Part shown: positions 33,599-40,037 of the stretch, piece by piece
Position numbering within the stretch: position 1 is the first letter of the stretch
Layout: every line of letters begins with the position of its first letter
NCBI GenBank assembly: GCA_014584575.1
Contig: JACTMP010000030.1
Coordinates: forward strand, 1-63,502
Reading direction: 5' to 3'
Source of the DNA: Chloroflexota bacterium
Lineage (GTDB): Bacteria; Chloroflexota; Anaerolineae; Promineifilales; Promineifilaceae
DNA: 63,502 bases
Notes under the pieces: generated by a model
The model's input: the letters and a program-made list of their open reading frames with translations, nothing else
Told to the model about the DNA's origin: nothing
Database searches by the model: none
Program-made: the position numbers and the translations under genes

Positions 33599-34111
33599 AT
33601 GAGACACCAGGTATATTTGGGCTTGGGTACAAATTTAGGTCAGCGACGACACAATCTGGAACGGGCAATAGCCGGTTTGCAGGAGATTGTGTGGATTACG
33701 GCCGTATCCCCCATCTATGAAACCGCCCCCTGGGGTGTCGCCGATCAGCCCGATTTTTATAACGCCTGTCTTGCCGGCGAAACCGATTATTCCCCTGTTG
33801 AATTCCTGACATTTATCAAAAATCTTGAAATGGAAATGGGGCGCGTGCCCAATATCCCCTGGGGGCCGCGTCTGATTGATATTGATATTTTGTTATTTGA
33901 CGATCTCGTCCTGCAAATGGGCACCCTCACCATTCCCCACCCCCATTTGCCTGACCGCGCTTTTGTTTTAATCCCATTGGCCGACATTGCCCCGGATGTG
34001 GTTCATCCAGAGCTTGATCTGACGATTCGAGAACTGACTACGGCCGTCTCCCCTGTTGGCGTTCGCCGTTTGCCGGAACCATTGGCGGTGGACACGGCCG
34101 TAACCGTCTAA
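33599..34111 (+). CDS. folK: HPPK, 6-hydroxymethyl-dihydropterin pyrophosphokinase
   Basis: 170 residues from the ATG at 33599 (MRHQVYLGLGTNLGQRRHNLERA). Family marks: LGLGTNLG, SPIYETAPWGVADQPDFYNACL, and the catalytic WGPRLIDIDILLFDD with the Mg-binding aspartates, then IPHPHLPDRAFVLIPLADIAP. It adds pyrophosphate from ATP to hydroxymethyl-dihydropterin in folate synthesis, giving the substrate of the folP product encoded two genes on. No ribosome site is visible; a hairpin made of GGGTCAT words lies directly before the start. Confidence 0.94.
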   Translation: MRHQVYLGLGTNLGQRRHNLERAIAGLQEIVWITAVSPIYETAPWGVADQPDFYNACLAGETDYSPVEFLTFIKNLEMEMGRVPNIPWGPRLIDIDILLFDDLVLQMGTLTIPHPHLPDRAFVLIPLADIAPDVVHPELDLTIRELTTAVSPVGVRRLPEPLAVDTAVTV

Positions 34112-34161
34112 TTCTCTTTTTTTCACGAAAAATTGAGCCATCACTCAAAAAGTGAGCCTAT

Positions 34162-34186
34162 ATTCATAATTCATAATTCATAATTC
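34162..34186 (+). repeat. ATTCATA tandem repeat before tetR
   Basis: Three and a half copies of the 7-mer ATTCATA run to 3 nt before the ATG and leave no Shine-Dalgarno sequence. Confidence 0.65.
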
Positions 34187-34188
34187 CC

Positions 34189-34800
34189 ATGATAGAAACC
34201 CGCCGTGACCGCCGCATAGCCGCCCGCCAGGCCCAAATCCTGGACGCGGCTGCCCACGTCTTTAGCCAGAAAGGGTACCAAAACGCCACCACCAAAGAGA
34301 TTGCGGAGGTGGCCGATGTTTCCGAAGGCACCCTCTACAACTACTTTGCCAATAAACGCGACCTGCTCATTGGCGTGGCCCGCGCCTACGCCGACGAAAT
34401 TATGGCCGACATGGCCATCATCCAGCCGGAAGGATATGAGGATTACCTGGCACAGTTTATGGCCAATCGTTTTCGGCGTGGCCGAGAACGGCGGCTGTTT
34501 ATGGTTTTCCTGTATGAATCGCGCTGGAACGAGGATGTGCGCCGCTACTACGTGGAAGAGGCCATGCACCACATCATCGCCCAGACGGAACAAAACATCC
34601 GCGACTTGATTGCGCGGGGCACGCTGCGTGACGTAGACCCCACCATCGCCGCCCGCACCATGAGCGCCACCATCATGGGTTTTGCCGCCCTGTTTGAACT
34701 GGGCATCACCGTCAACCATTCATCGCCAGAGCTATTAGGCACGCAAGTGACCGATATTTTGTGGAATGGGCTGCGGAGTCAGGAGGTGGGCAGTGAGTAG
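34189..34800 (+). CDS. TetR/AcrR-family regulator
   Basis: 203 residues. The N-terminal helix-turn-helix is complete (ILDAAAHVFSQKGYQNATTKEIAEVADVSEGTLYNYFANKRDLLIG). The C-terminal domain resembles TetR_C regulators of efflux or lipid genes. It lies between folK and folP on the same strand and its stop codon overlaps the folP start region, so it is co-transcribed with the folate genes. Whether it controls them is unknown. Possible sites are the TGAGCC-N-ATCACTCA/AGTGAG words at 34134-34158. Confidence 0.88.
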   Translation: MIETRRDRRIAARQAQILDAAAHVFSQKGYQNATTKEIAEVADVSEGTLYNYFANKRDLLIGVARAYADEIMADMAIIQPEGYEDYLAQFMANRFRRGRERRLFMVFLYESRWNEDVRRYYVEEAMHHIIAQTEQNIRDLIARGTLRDVDPTIAARTMSATIMGFAALFELGITVNHSSPELLGTQVTDILWNGLRSQEVGSE

Positions 34801-34886
34801 TGAGCAGTTGGCAGTGAGCAGTGAGCAGTTAGCAGTGAGCGGCGAATCGTTGAGTGCTGACTGCTTACCGCTTACTGCTCACTCTT
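34793..34886 (+). repeat. AGTGAGCAGT-word foldback at the folP start
   Basis: Words GCAGTGAGCAGTGAGCAGTTAGCAGTGAGC are followed by ACTGCTTACCGCTTACTGCTCAC in the opposite sense, forming a long imperfect hairpin. It lies wholly within open coding sequence of folP. Confidence 0.7.
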
Positions 34887-35731
34887 CTTTCAAATGGGGC
34901 CAGCGCACCTACATCATGGGTATACTCAATGCCACGCCGGATAGTTTTTCCGGGGATGGGTTGGCGGTGGGTGCGGAGTGGGTGGCGACGGCCGTGCGCC
35001 AGGCCCAACAATTTGCCGCCGATGGCGCGGACATCCTGGATATTGGCGGCGAAAGTACACGACCGGGCAGCCAGCCCATCACGGCCGTAGAAGAACTGGC
35101 GCGGGTGATTCCGGTGATCACGGCCGTGCGCCAGGCCGTTGACCTGCCCATTTCTGTAGACACCTATCGGGCAGACGTGGCCGAGGCGGCGCTGGCCGCC
35201 GGGGCCGATTGGGTGAATGACGTGTGGGGGTTGCGGATGGACGGCCGTCTGGCCGAAGTTGTCGCCGCCGCCGGCTGCCCCATCGTCCTCATGCACAACC
35301 GCAGCAAACCGAAAAATGTAGAACAGCAAGACAAATTGGGCGGCCGTTACGTGGGCATGGAATATGGCGATCTCATCGGCGACATCAAACGGGAATTGCA
35401 GGAAAGTATCCATCTGGCGCTGGCAGCCGGGGTGCGTGAATCGCAAATCATCATTGATCCCGGCATTGGTTTTGGCAAGACGGTAGACCAAAACTTGCAA
35501 TTACTCAGCCAGCTAGACCAGTTTAAGGCGCTCGGTTTCCCCATTTTGTTGGGCACGAGTCGCAAATCTTTTATCGGCTACACGCTCGATCTGCCACCAG
35601 ACGAGCGCATAGAAGGCACCGCCGCCACCATCGCCATCGGCATTGACCGCGGCGCCGACATTGTGCGTGTGCATGATGTGAAGGCGATGGTACGGGTGGC
35701 AAAGATGGTGGATAGGATTGTGAGAGATTAA
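34793..35731 (+). CDS. folP: Dihydropteroate synthase
   Basis: TIM-barrel enzyme joining p-aminobenzoate to the pterin pyrophosphate. Motifs: IMGILNATPDSFSGDG, ADILDIGGESTRPGS, ISVDTYRADVAEAA, GADWVNDVWG, PIVLMHNRS, IIIDPGIGFGKT, GTSRKSFIG and EGTAATIAIGIDRGADIVRVHDV. The start is unusual. AGGAGGTGG at 34781 is ideally placed for the GTG at 34793, which overlaps the tetR stop; this adds about 41 residues (SSEQLAVSSEQLAV and so on) encoded by a foldback repeat before the normal N-terminus near RTYIMGILN. An ATG at 34916 would start too late for the first strand. Complete and likely active. Confidence 0.93.
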   Translation: MSSEQLAVSSEQLAVSGESLSADCLPLTAHSSFKWGQRTYIMGILNATPDSFSGDGLAVGAEWVATAVRQAQQFAADGADILDIGGESTRPGSQPITAVEELARVIPVITAVRQAVDLPISVDTYRADVAEAALAAGADWVNDVWGLRMDGRLAEVVAAAGCPIVLMHNRSKPKNVEQQDKLGGRYVGMEYGDLIGDIKRELQESIHLALAAGVRESQIIIDPGIGFGKTVDQNLQLLSQLDQFKALGFPILLGTSRKSFIGYTLDLPPDERIEGTAATIAIGIDRGADIVRVHDVKAMVRVAKMVDRIVRD

Positions 35732-35798
35732 GAGATTGGGAGATTAGGAGATTGAGAGCGCAATAATCTCGCAATCTCTCAATCTCCTAATCTCCATT
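35731..35798. repeat. AGATTGGGAG-word foldback repeat
   Basis: AGAGATTGGGAGATTAGGAG and ATTGAGAG are followed by CAATCTCTCAATCTCCTAATCTCC, a long hairpin starting at the folP stop codon and ending about 20 nt before the next gene. Confidence 0.75.
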
Positions 35799-35816
35799 AT
35801 TTTTAGGAGTAGAGCC

Positions 35817-36908
35817 ATGTTAAATTTTGAACTTGACCAGGAACAGAAAATGCTGACCGACGCCATTGGCCGGTTGGCGAATGAGCGGATGCGCAAGGTG
35901 AGCCGCGACGCCGACGAGGAAGGGCACATCCCGCCGGAAGTAGCCCAGGCCGGCTGGGATTTGGGGCTGCTGCCCACCGGTATCCCGGAAGCGTATGGCG
36001 GCTTTGGCGAGTATTCGGTGACAACCAATGTGCTGGCGATTGAAGAGCTGGCCTTTGGCGACCTGGCGATTGCCGCCCACATTTTGTCGCCCAACAATGT
36101 CGCCATTCCTCTGCTGTTGTGTGGCACAGAGGCGCAAAAAGAGGCGCATCTGCCGCTGTTTTGCGAGGAGACCATGCCCCGTGTCACCGCCGCCATGCAA
36201 GAACCGGGTTTGCAGTACGATGCCCGGAATTTGAAGACAACGGCCGTCCTCCACGACGATCACTATGTCCTCAACGGCAAAAAGAGCCTGGTACCGCTGG
36301 CCGATACCGCCGAAACATTTCTCATTTACGCCAACGAAGACGGCCGTACCCAGGCATTTTTTGTGCCCGCCGACGCTGCCGGTCTGACGGTGGGCGAGCG
36401 CGAAAAGCTGATGGGCCTCAAGGCGCTGCCTACCTTCACCCTGACGCTGGACAATGTGCAGGTGCCGGTTGTGAACCGGTTGGGCGGCGACGCCGGCATT
36501 GACATTGACCGCATTTTGAATCACAGCCGGGTGGCGTTAGGCGCAGCCGCCATAGGGCTGGCCCGCGCCGGGTATGAATATGCCCGCGACTATGCCAAAC
36601 AGCGCATTCAGTTCGGCGAACCCATCGCCCATCGCCAATCCATCGCCTTTATGCTGGCGGAGATGGCCATTGACATTGACGGGGCGCGCATGATGGTCTG
36701 GGAAGCGGCCTGGCTGCTGGATCAGGGGAAAGAGGCGACGAAGGAAACGGCCGTGATGAAACATTTCGTGGACGATATGGTCGTGCGGGTGGCCGATCAA
36801 GCCCTGCAAATCCTGGGCGGCTACGGCTACATCCGCGAATATCCGGTGGAACTATGGCTGCGTAATGCGCGTGGGTTTGTGCAGTGGGATGGGTTGGTAA
36901 TAGTCTAG
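35817..36908 (+). CDS. Acyl-CoA dehydrogenase-family protein, altered C-terminus
   Basis: 363 residues with the three-domain fold: N-terminal helices (DQEQKMLTDAIGRLANERM), beta domain (RVTAAMQEPGLQYDARNLKT, then VLNGKKSLVPLADTAETFLI), and C-terminal helices (GYEYARDYAKQRIQFGEPIAHRQSIAFMLAEMAIDIDGARMM and ILGGYGYIREYPVELWLRNAR). FAD-binding ends in GGYGY are present. The usual closing YEGT with its catalytic Glu is replaced by QWDGLVIV and the protein ends 10-15 residues early. It may use the Asp, be inactive, or act as a partner subunit of the next gene's product. TAGGAG precedes the ATG. Confidence 0.85.
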   Translation: MLNFELDQEQKMLTDAIGRLANERMRKVSRDADEEGHIPPEVAQAGWDLGLLPTGIPEAYGGFGEYSVTTNVLAIEELAFGDLAIAAHILSPNNVAIPLLLCGTEAQKEAHLPLFCEETMPRVTAAMQEPGLQYDARNLKTTAVLHDDHYVLNGKKSLVPLADTAETFLIYANEDGRTQAFFVPADAAGLTVGEREKLMGLKALPTFTLTLDNVQVPVVNRLGGDAGIDIDRILNHSRVALGAAAIGLARAGYEYARDYAKQRIQFGEPIAHRQSIAFMLAEMAIDIDGARMMVWEAAWLLDQGKEATKETAVMKHFVDDMVVRVADQALQILGGYGYIREYPVELWLRNARGFVQWDGLVIV

Positions 36909-36967
36909 GAGATTAGAGATTGGGGATTAGAGATTGAGCTATCTCCAATCTCTAATCCCCAATCTTT
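36906..36967. repeat. AGATTGGGGATTAGAG foldback repeat
   Basis: AGATTGGGGATTAGAGATTG and its complement CAATCTCTAATCCCCAATCT form a 20-bp perfect stem between the two dehydrogenase genes, beginning at the stop codon of the first. Confidence 0.8.
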
Positions 36968-36979
36968 TGGAGGTATGCC

Positions 36980-38230
36980 ATGATTAGCTTTGAAATTCCC
37001 GAAAAAATTAAAAATCAACTGACCATGACGGAGATGGTGGCCAAACAGGTGATGCGCCCCTACTCCCGGCATTATGACGAACACGAACATGACCGGCCTA
37101 AAGAATTCATTGAAATGATGTGGCCGATTATGAAGCAGCAAAACAAAGCCCAGGTGGAGCGATGGAAGGCTAACGGCTCTGCCGCTAAAAAAGAGGGGCC
37201 AAATACAGCCATTTTGGGGCTTATTCTCAACATCGAGATGTTGAGCTACGGCGACGCCGGGCAGTATTTGTGTATTCCCACCGGTGGGTTGGGCGGCGCG
37301 GCCGTGGAAGCGGTGGGTACTACCGAGCAGAAAATCCGCTTCATGTCCCGCTTTGCCGAAGGGGATCAACCGGCGTGGGGGGCCATGGCCATTACTGAGC
37401 CGGACGCGGGGTCGGATAACAGTTCCATGCGGACGACGGCCGTGCTCGACCCGGAAACAAACGAGTGGATCATCAACGGCGAGAAAATCTTCATCACCAG
37501 CGGCGCGCTGGCGCTGCAAGAATCAAATGGCTTTTGCGTGGTCTGGGCCACAGTTGACCCCGCCGCCGGCCGTAAGGGGATCAAATCCTTTGTGGTGGAA
37601 GCCAACACACCGGGCGTCAGCGTCAGTCCGGGGCTGGACAAGCTGGGCATTCGCGCCAGCGACACTGTCGTCCTCTCCTTCCAGGATGCGCGCATCCCGT
37701 ATGACAACCTGCTGGGCAGCGCGGAAGTAAAAGAAGCGGACACCAGCAAAGGGTTTCAGGGGGCGATGAAGACCTTTGACGCCAGCCGCCCGGCGGTGGC
37801 CGCCAGCGCGGTGGGCATTGCCCGCGCGGCGTTGGAGTTCACCAAAGAGACATTGGCGGCGGAAGGGATTGCGGTGGATTACAGCAAGCCGCGTCATTTG
37901 CAAACGGCCGTGGAACGCGACCTGCTGGAAATGGAAGCCCTCTGGAAAACGGCCTGGCTGCTCACCCTCAGGGCGACCGAGGCGATTATGCACGGCCGTG
38001 GCAACCGGTTGGAAGCATCTATGGCCAAGGCTCATGCGGGCACGGCCGTGACCCGCATCACCCAGAAAGCGGTAGAACTGCTTGGCCCGCTCGGTTACAG
38101 CCGGGAAACGCTGGCCGAAAAATGGATGCGTGACGCCAAGATCAACGACATCTACGAAGGCACCCGGCAGATCAACCTGCTCATCGTCGCCCGTTCCATC
38201 CTAGGCTACTCCCGCCGCGAATTGAAGTAA
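36980..38230 (+). CDS. Acyl-CoA dehydrogenase
   Basis: 416 residues, complete. Motifs: WGAMAITEPDAGSDNSSMRTTAV (substrate and FAD contacts), IINGEKIFITSGA, LGIRASDTVVLSFQDARIPYDNLLG, LGPLGYSRETLAEKWMRDAKINDIYEGTRQINLLIVARSIL. The catalytic Glu lies in IYEGT. It makes the trans-2 double bond in acyl-CoA and passes electrons to ETF. GGAGG lies upstream of the ATG. Second gene of the beta-oxidation operon; the first encodes a related protein without the usual Glu. Confidence 0.92.
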   Translation: MISFEIPEKIKNQLTMTEMVAKQVMRPYSRHYDEHEHDRPKEFIEMMWPIMKQQNKAQVERWKANGSAAKKEGPNTAILGLILNIEMLSYGDAGQYLCIPTGGLGGAAVEAVGTTEQKIRFMSRFAEGDQPAWGAMAITEPDAGSDNSSMRTTAVLDPETNEWIINGEKIFITSGALALQESNGFCVVWATVDPAAGRKGIKSFVVEANTPGVSVSPGLDKLGIRASDTVVLSFQDARIPYDNLLGSAEVKEADTSKGFQGAMKTFDASRPAVAASAVGIARAALEFTKETLAAEGIAVDYSKPRHLQTAVERDLLEMEALWKTAWLLTLRATEAIMHGRGNRLEASMAKAHAGTAVTRITQKAVELLGPLGYSRETLAEKWMRDAKINDIYEGTRQINLLIVARSILGYSRRELK

Positions 38231-38276
38231 CCACCATTCGCCTCAGGTATGGTAGAATCTTCGTTGTTGGAATAAT

Positions 38277-38741
38277 ATGCCCAAACGAGACACCATCCAT
38301 GAACTTACCCGTCAGGCACTCGTCAAGGATGGGTGGGAAATTACTGATGATCCATACGTCATCTCATTTGGCAAGCGATTTTTGTTTGTAGACTTTGGGG
38401 CGGTTGAACGTAATCCAACCCCCAGCCGCGGAATTTTAATCGGCGCGCAACGTCAAAACAGGCAAATCGCTGTTGAAGTGAAAGAGTTTAGAGGTTAGTC
38501 AGGCATCGCCGATTTGGAACAGGCTATTGGGCAGTATGTGCTATACAGATTGTTGTTGCAACGAGTGGACCCTACACGGAAGGTCTACCTGGCGGTAACA
38601 AATCTGGTATATGACCAGCTATTTAGCGAACCAATTGGAGAAGTGGTAATAAGTGATTTACCACTTCAATTGGTGGTTATAGACATAGAAAACGTGGAGG
38701 TGATCCAATGGATACCAGCGCAAACTATCGGCACATCTTAA
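38277..38741 (+). pseudogene. xisH: XisH-family protein gene with an in-frame stop
   Basis: The frame begins MPKRDTIHELTRQALVKDGWEITDDPY, the XisH opening, continues to QIAVEVKEFRG (restriction-endonuclease-like VExK core), meets TAG at 38496, and goes on in the same frame with SGIADLEQAIGQYVLYRLLL and VYLAVTNLVYDQLF to VIQWIPAQ. Intact XisH proteins are about 138-150 residues and run through this point (typically SFxGxSxxxDxxxALGQ), so one codon has become a stop. XisH controls heterocyst element excision in cyanobacteria; similar pairs are widespread as accessory genes. It overlaps xisI by 34 bp. Confidence 0.75.
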
Positions 38742-39031
38742 AGGAGACGCTTCTTCAATACGCCGCCATCCGACCATCTCATGGGGATATTCGCGTGGAA
38801 CCAATCTTCGACGATGAAAACGGCCGTTACGCCTTGATGCAAATCGGTTGGGATCTTGGTCGGCGTGTTAGTGGCGATCTTTTTTACGCTTCTGTACGTG
38901 GGGATAAAGTCTACATTGAATATGATGGCATAGGTTATGGCATTACCGATGACCTGATCGCCAATGGAATTTCTGAGAGCGACATTGTTCTGGCCTTTTT
39001 GCCAGACCAACCGGTAGCCGTAGCCATTTAA
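38708..39031 (+). CDS. xisI: XisI-family protein
   Basis: 107 residues with the typical XisI pattern: NYRHILKETLLQYAAIRPSHGDIRVEPIFDDENGRYALMQIGWDLGRRVSG, then VYIEYDGIGYGITDDLIANGISESDIVLAFLPD. XisI is the partner of XisH in the fdxN-element excision control pair; the pair is also common outside cyanobacteria, where its role is unknown. The gene is intact although its xisH partner carries a stop. Ribosome site GGAGGTG lies within xisH. Confidence 0.88.
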   Translation: MDTSANYRHILKETLLQYAAIRPSHGDIRVEPIFDDENGRYALMQIGWDLGRRVSGDLFYASVRGDKVYIEYDGIGYGITDDLIANGISESDIVLAFLPDQPVAVAI

Positions 39032-39042
39032 GTCAATCTGGC

Positions 39043-39336
39043 ATGATGGAGCTAACAGCAAAAGGAATTCCGGTTTCGTTACGGCCGTACTTCCAGGAAT
39101 ACAACCTGGACGACCTCGACCCAACCCAGGACGCCTTCACCATCATCGAACGGACGTTGATGTACGGTACTGTTGACGAATTACGCTGGTTGTTTCAGGT
39201 GTACGGCCGTGAGCAATTACGTGAGTGGACGATAAAGGCAGGCTGGCGCATTCTGCCGCGTCGTCGCATTGCACTCTGGGCAGCCTATTTTGACTTAAAA
39301 GAGTTGCCTCAACGAAGAAATGCATGGCCGTATTAA
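39043..39336 (+). CDS. Putative antitoxin partner of the AbiEii-type protein
   Basis: 97 residues: MMELTAKGIPVSLRPYFQEYNLDDLDPTQDAFTIIERTLMYG...ELRWLFQVYGREQLREWTIKAGWRILPRRR. Small proteins of this kind (DUF6922-like) commonly precede nucleotidyltransferase toxins. It overlaps the next gene by 13 bp, so translation is coupled. No enzyme motif is present. The start could be 39043 or the next codon. Confidence 0.65.
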   Translation: MMELTAKGIPVSLRPYFQEYNLDDLDPTQDAFTIIERTLMYGTVDELRWLFQVYGREQLREWTIKAGWRILPRRRIALWAAYFDLKELPQRRNAWPY

Positions 39337-39986
39337 CCAATCCACATTGGGAAACTGTACCTCCCATGCTTCAGGAGATTTTGCGAACTATTGGACAGCA
39401 TCCGTTTGCCCGACGGTTTTACCTGGCTGGAGGCACAGCTTTAGCGTTGCAATTGGGACATCGCTACTCTGTTGATCTGGATTTTTTCTCCACCGAAGAC
39501 GATTTATCTGATCGAAGCCGCCACGAAATTTCTACTGCTTTGGGCAAACATTTTAGGCTAGACGTTGACCCAGGCGGGTTAGGACACATGCAAATTGACA
39601 TTCAAGGCAATTTTGTGGCGTTTATGAGCTATGGCTACCCGCTTTTAGCGCCAACCTGGACGGTGGAAGATGTTCAGTTAGCGAATCTGCTCGACATTGG
39701 CTTAATGAAAATTGATGCCATTGCCGGTCGCGGTAGCCGGAAAGATTTTTATGACCTTTATTTCATTGCTCATCACATCCCGCTTCCGCAACTTCTAGGG
39801 CGAGGGAAAGACAAATACCCGGCCATTCGTGATTTCAAAACAATGGCCCTGGCGGCTATGGTAGACTTTGAAAACGCAGACGCACAAACTGAAATTCAAA
39901 CCAATCCACTAATAATCTGGGATGAGGTAAAGACCTTTTTTGTCAATGAAGTCCGGTTGATGGGCCATACCTGGTTTGAAGCATAA
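39324..39986 (+). CDS. AbiEii/AbiGii-type nucleotidyltransferase toxin
   Basis: 220 residues. The nucleotidyltransferase signature is clear: FYLAGGTALALQLGHRYSVDLDFFS (GG/S...DxD metal-binding pair), followed by MKIDAIAGRGSRKDFYDLYFI with the conserved Lys and Asp-rich helix of the AbiEii family. Such toxins transfer nucleotides to tRNA or other targets and give abortive phage defence when released from the antitoxin. With the preceding small gene it forms a type IV-like pair. It sits with xisHI inside the beta-oxidation operon. Confidence 0.85.
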   Translation: MAVLTNPHWETVPPMLQEILRTIGQHPFARRFYLAGGTALALQLGHRYSVDLDFFSTEDDLSDRSRHEISTALGKHFRLDVDPGGLGHMQIDIQGNFVAFMSYGYPLLAPTWTVEDVQLANLLDIGLMKIDAIAGRGSRKDFYDLYFIAHHIPLPQLLGRGKDKYPAIRDFKTMALAAMVDFENADAQTEIQTNPLIIWDEVKTFFVNEVRLMGHTWFEA

Positions 39987-39994
39987 ATTCGTAA

Positions 39995-40013
39995 CGCGAT
40001 TTGCCAAATCGCG
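39995..40013. repeat. CGCGATTT-GCC-AAATCGCG palindrome (copy 1)
   Basis: Perfect 8-bp arms, with GTA/TAC continuing outside after one mismatch. A second copy at 60750-60770 reads CACGATTT-GGC-AAATCGTG, with the second base pair exchanged on both sides. Confidence 0.65.
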
Positions 40014-40037
40014 CTACACCGAAGGAGAACGAAGCAC

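Noticed and set aside
6177..38741. Stop-codon reassignment as an explanation for the in-frame TAA and TAG
   Set aside because: TAA, TAG and TGA all end intact genes throughout the window, so the broken genes are better read as mutations.
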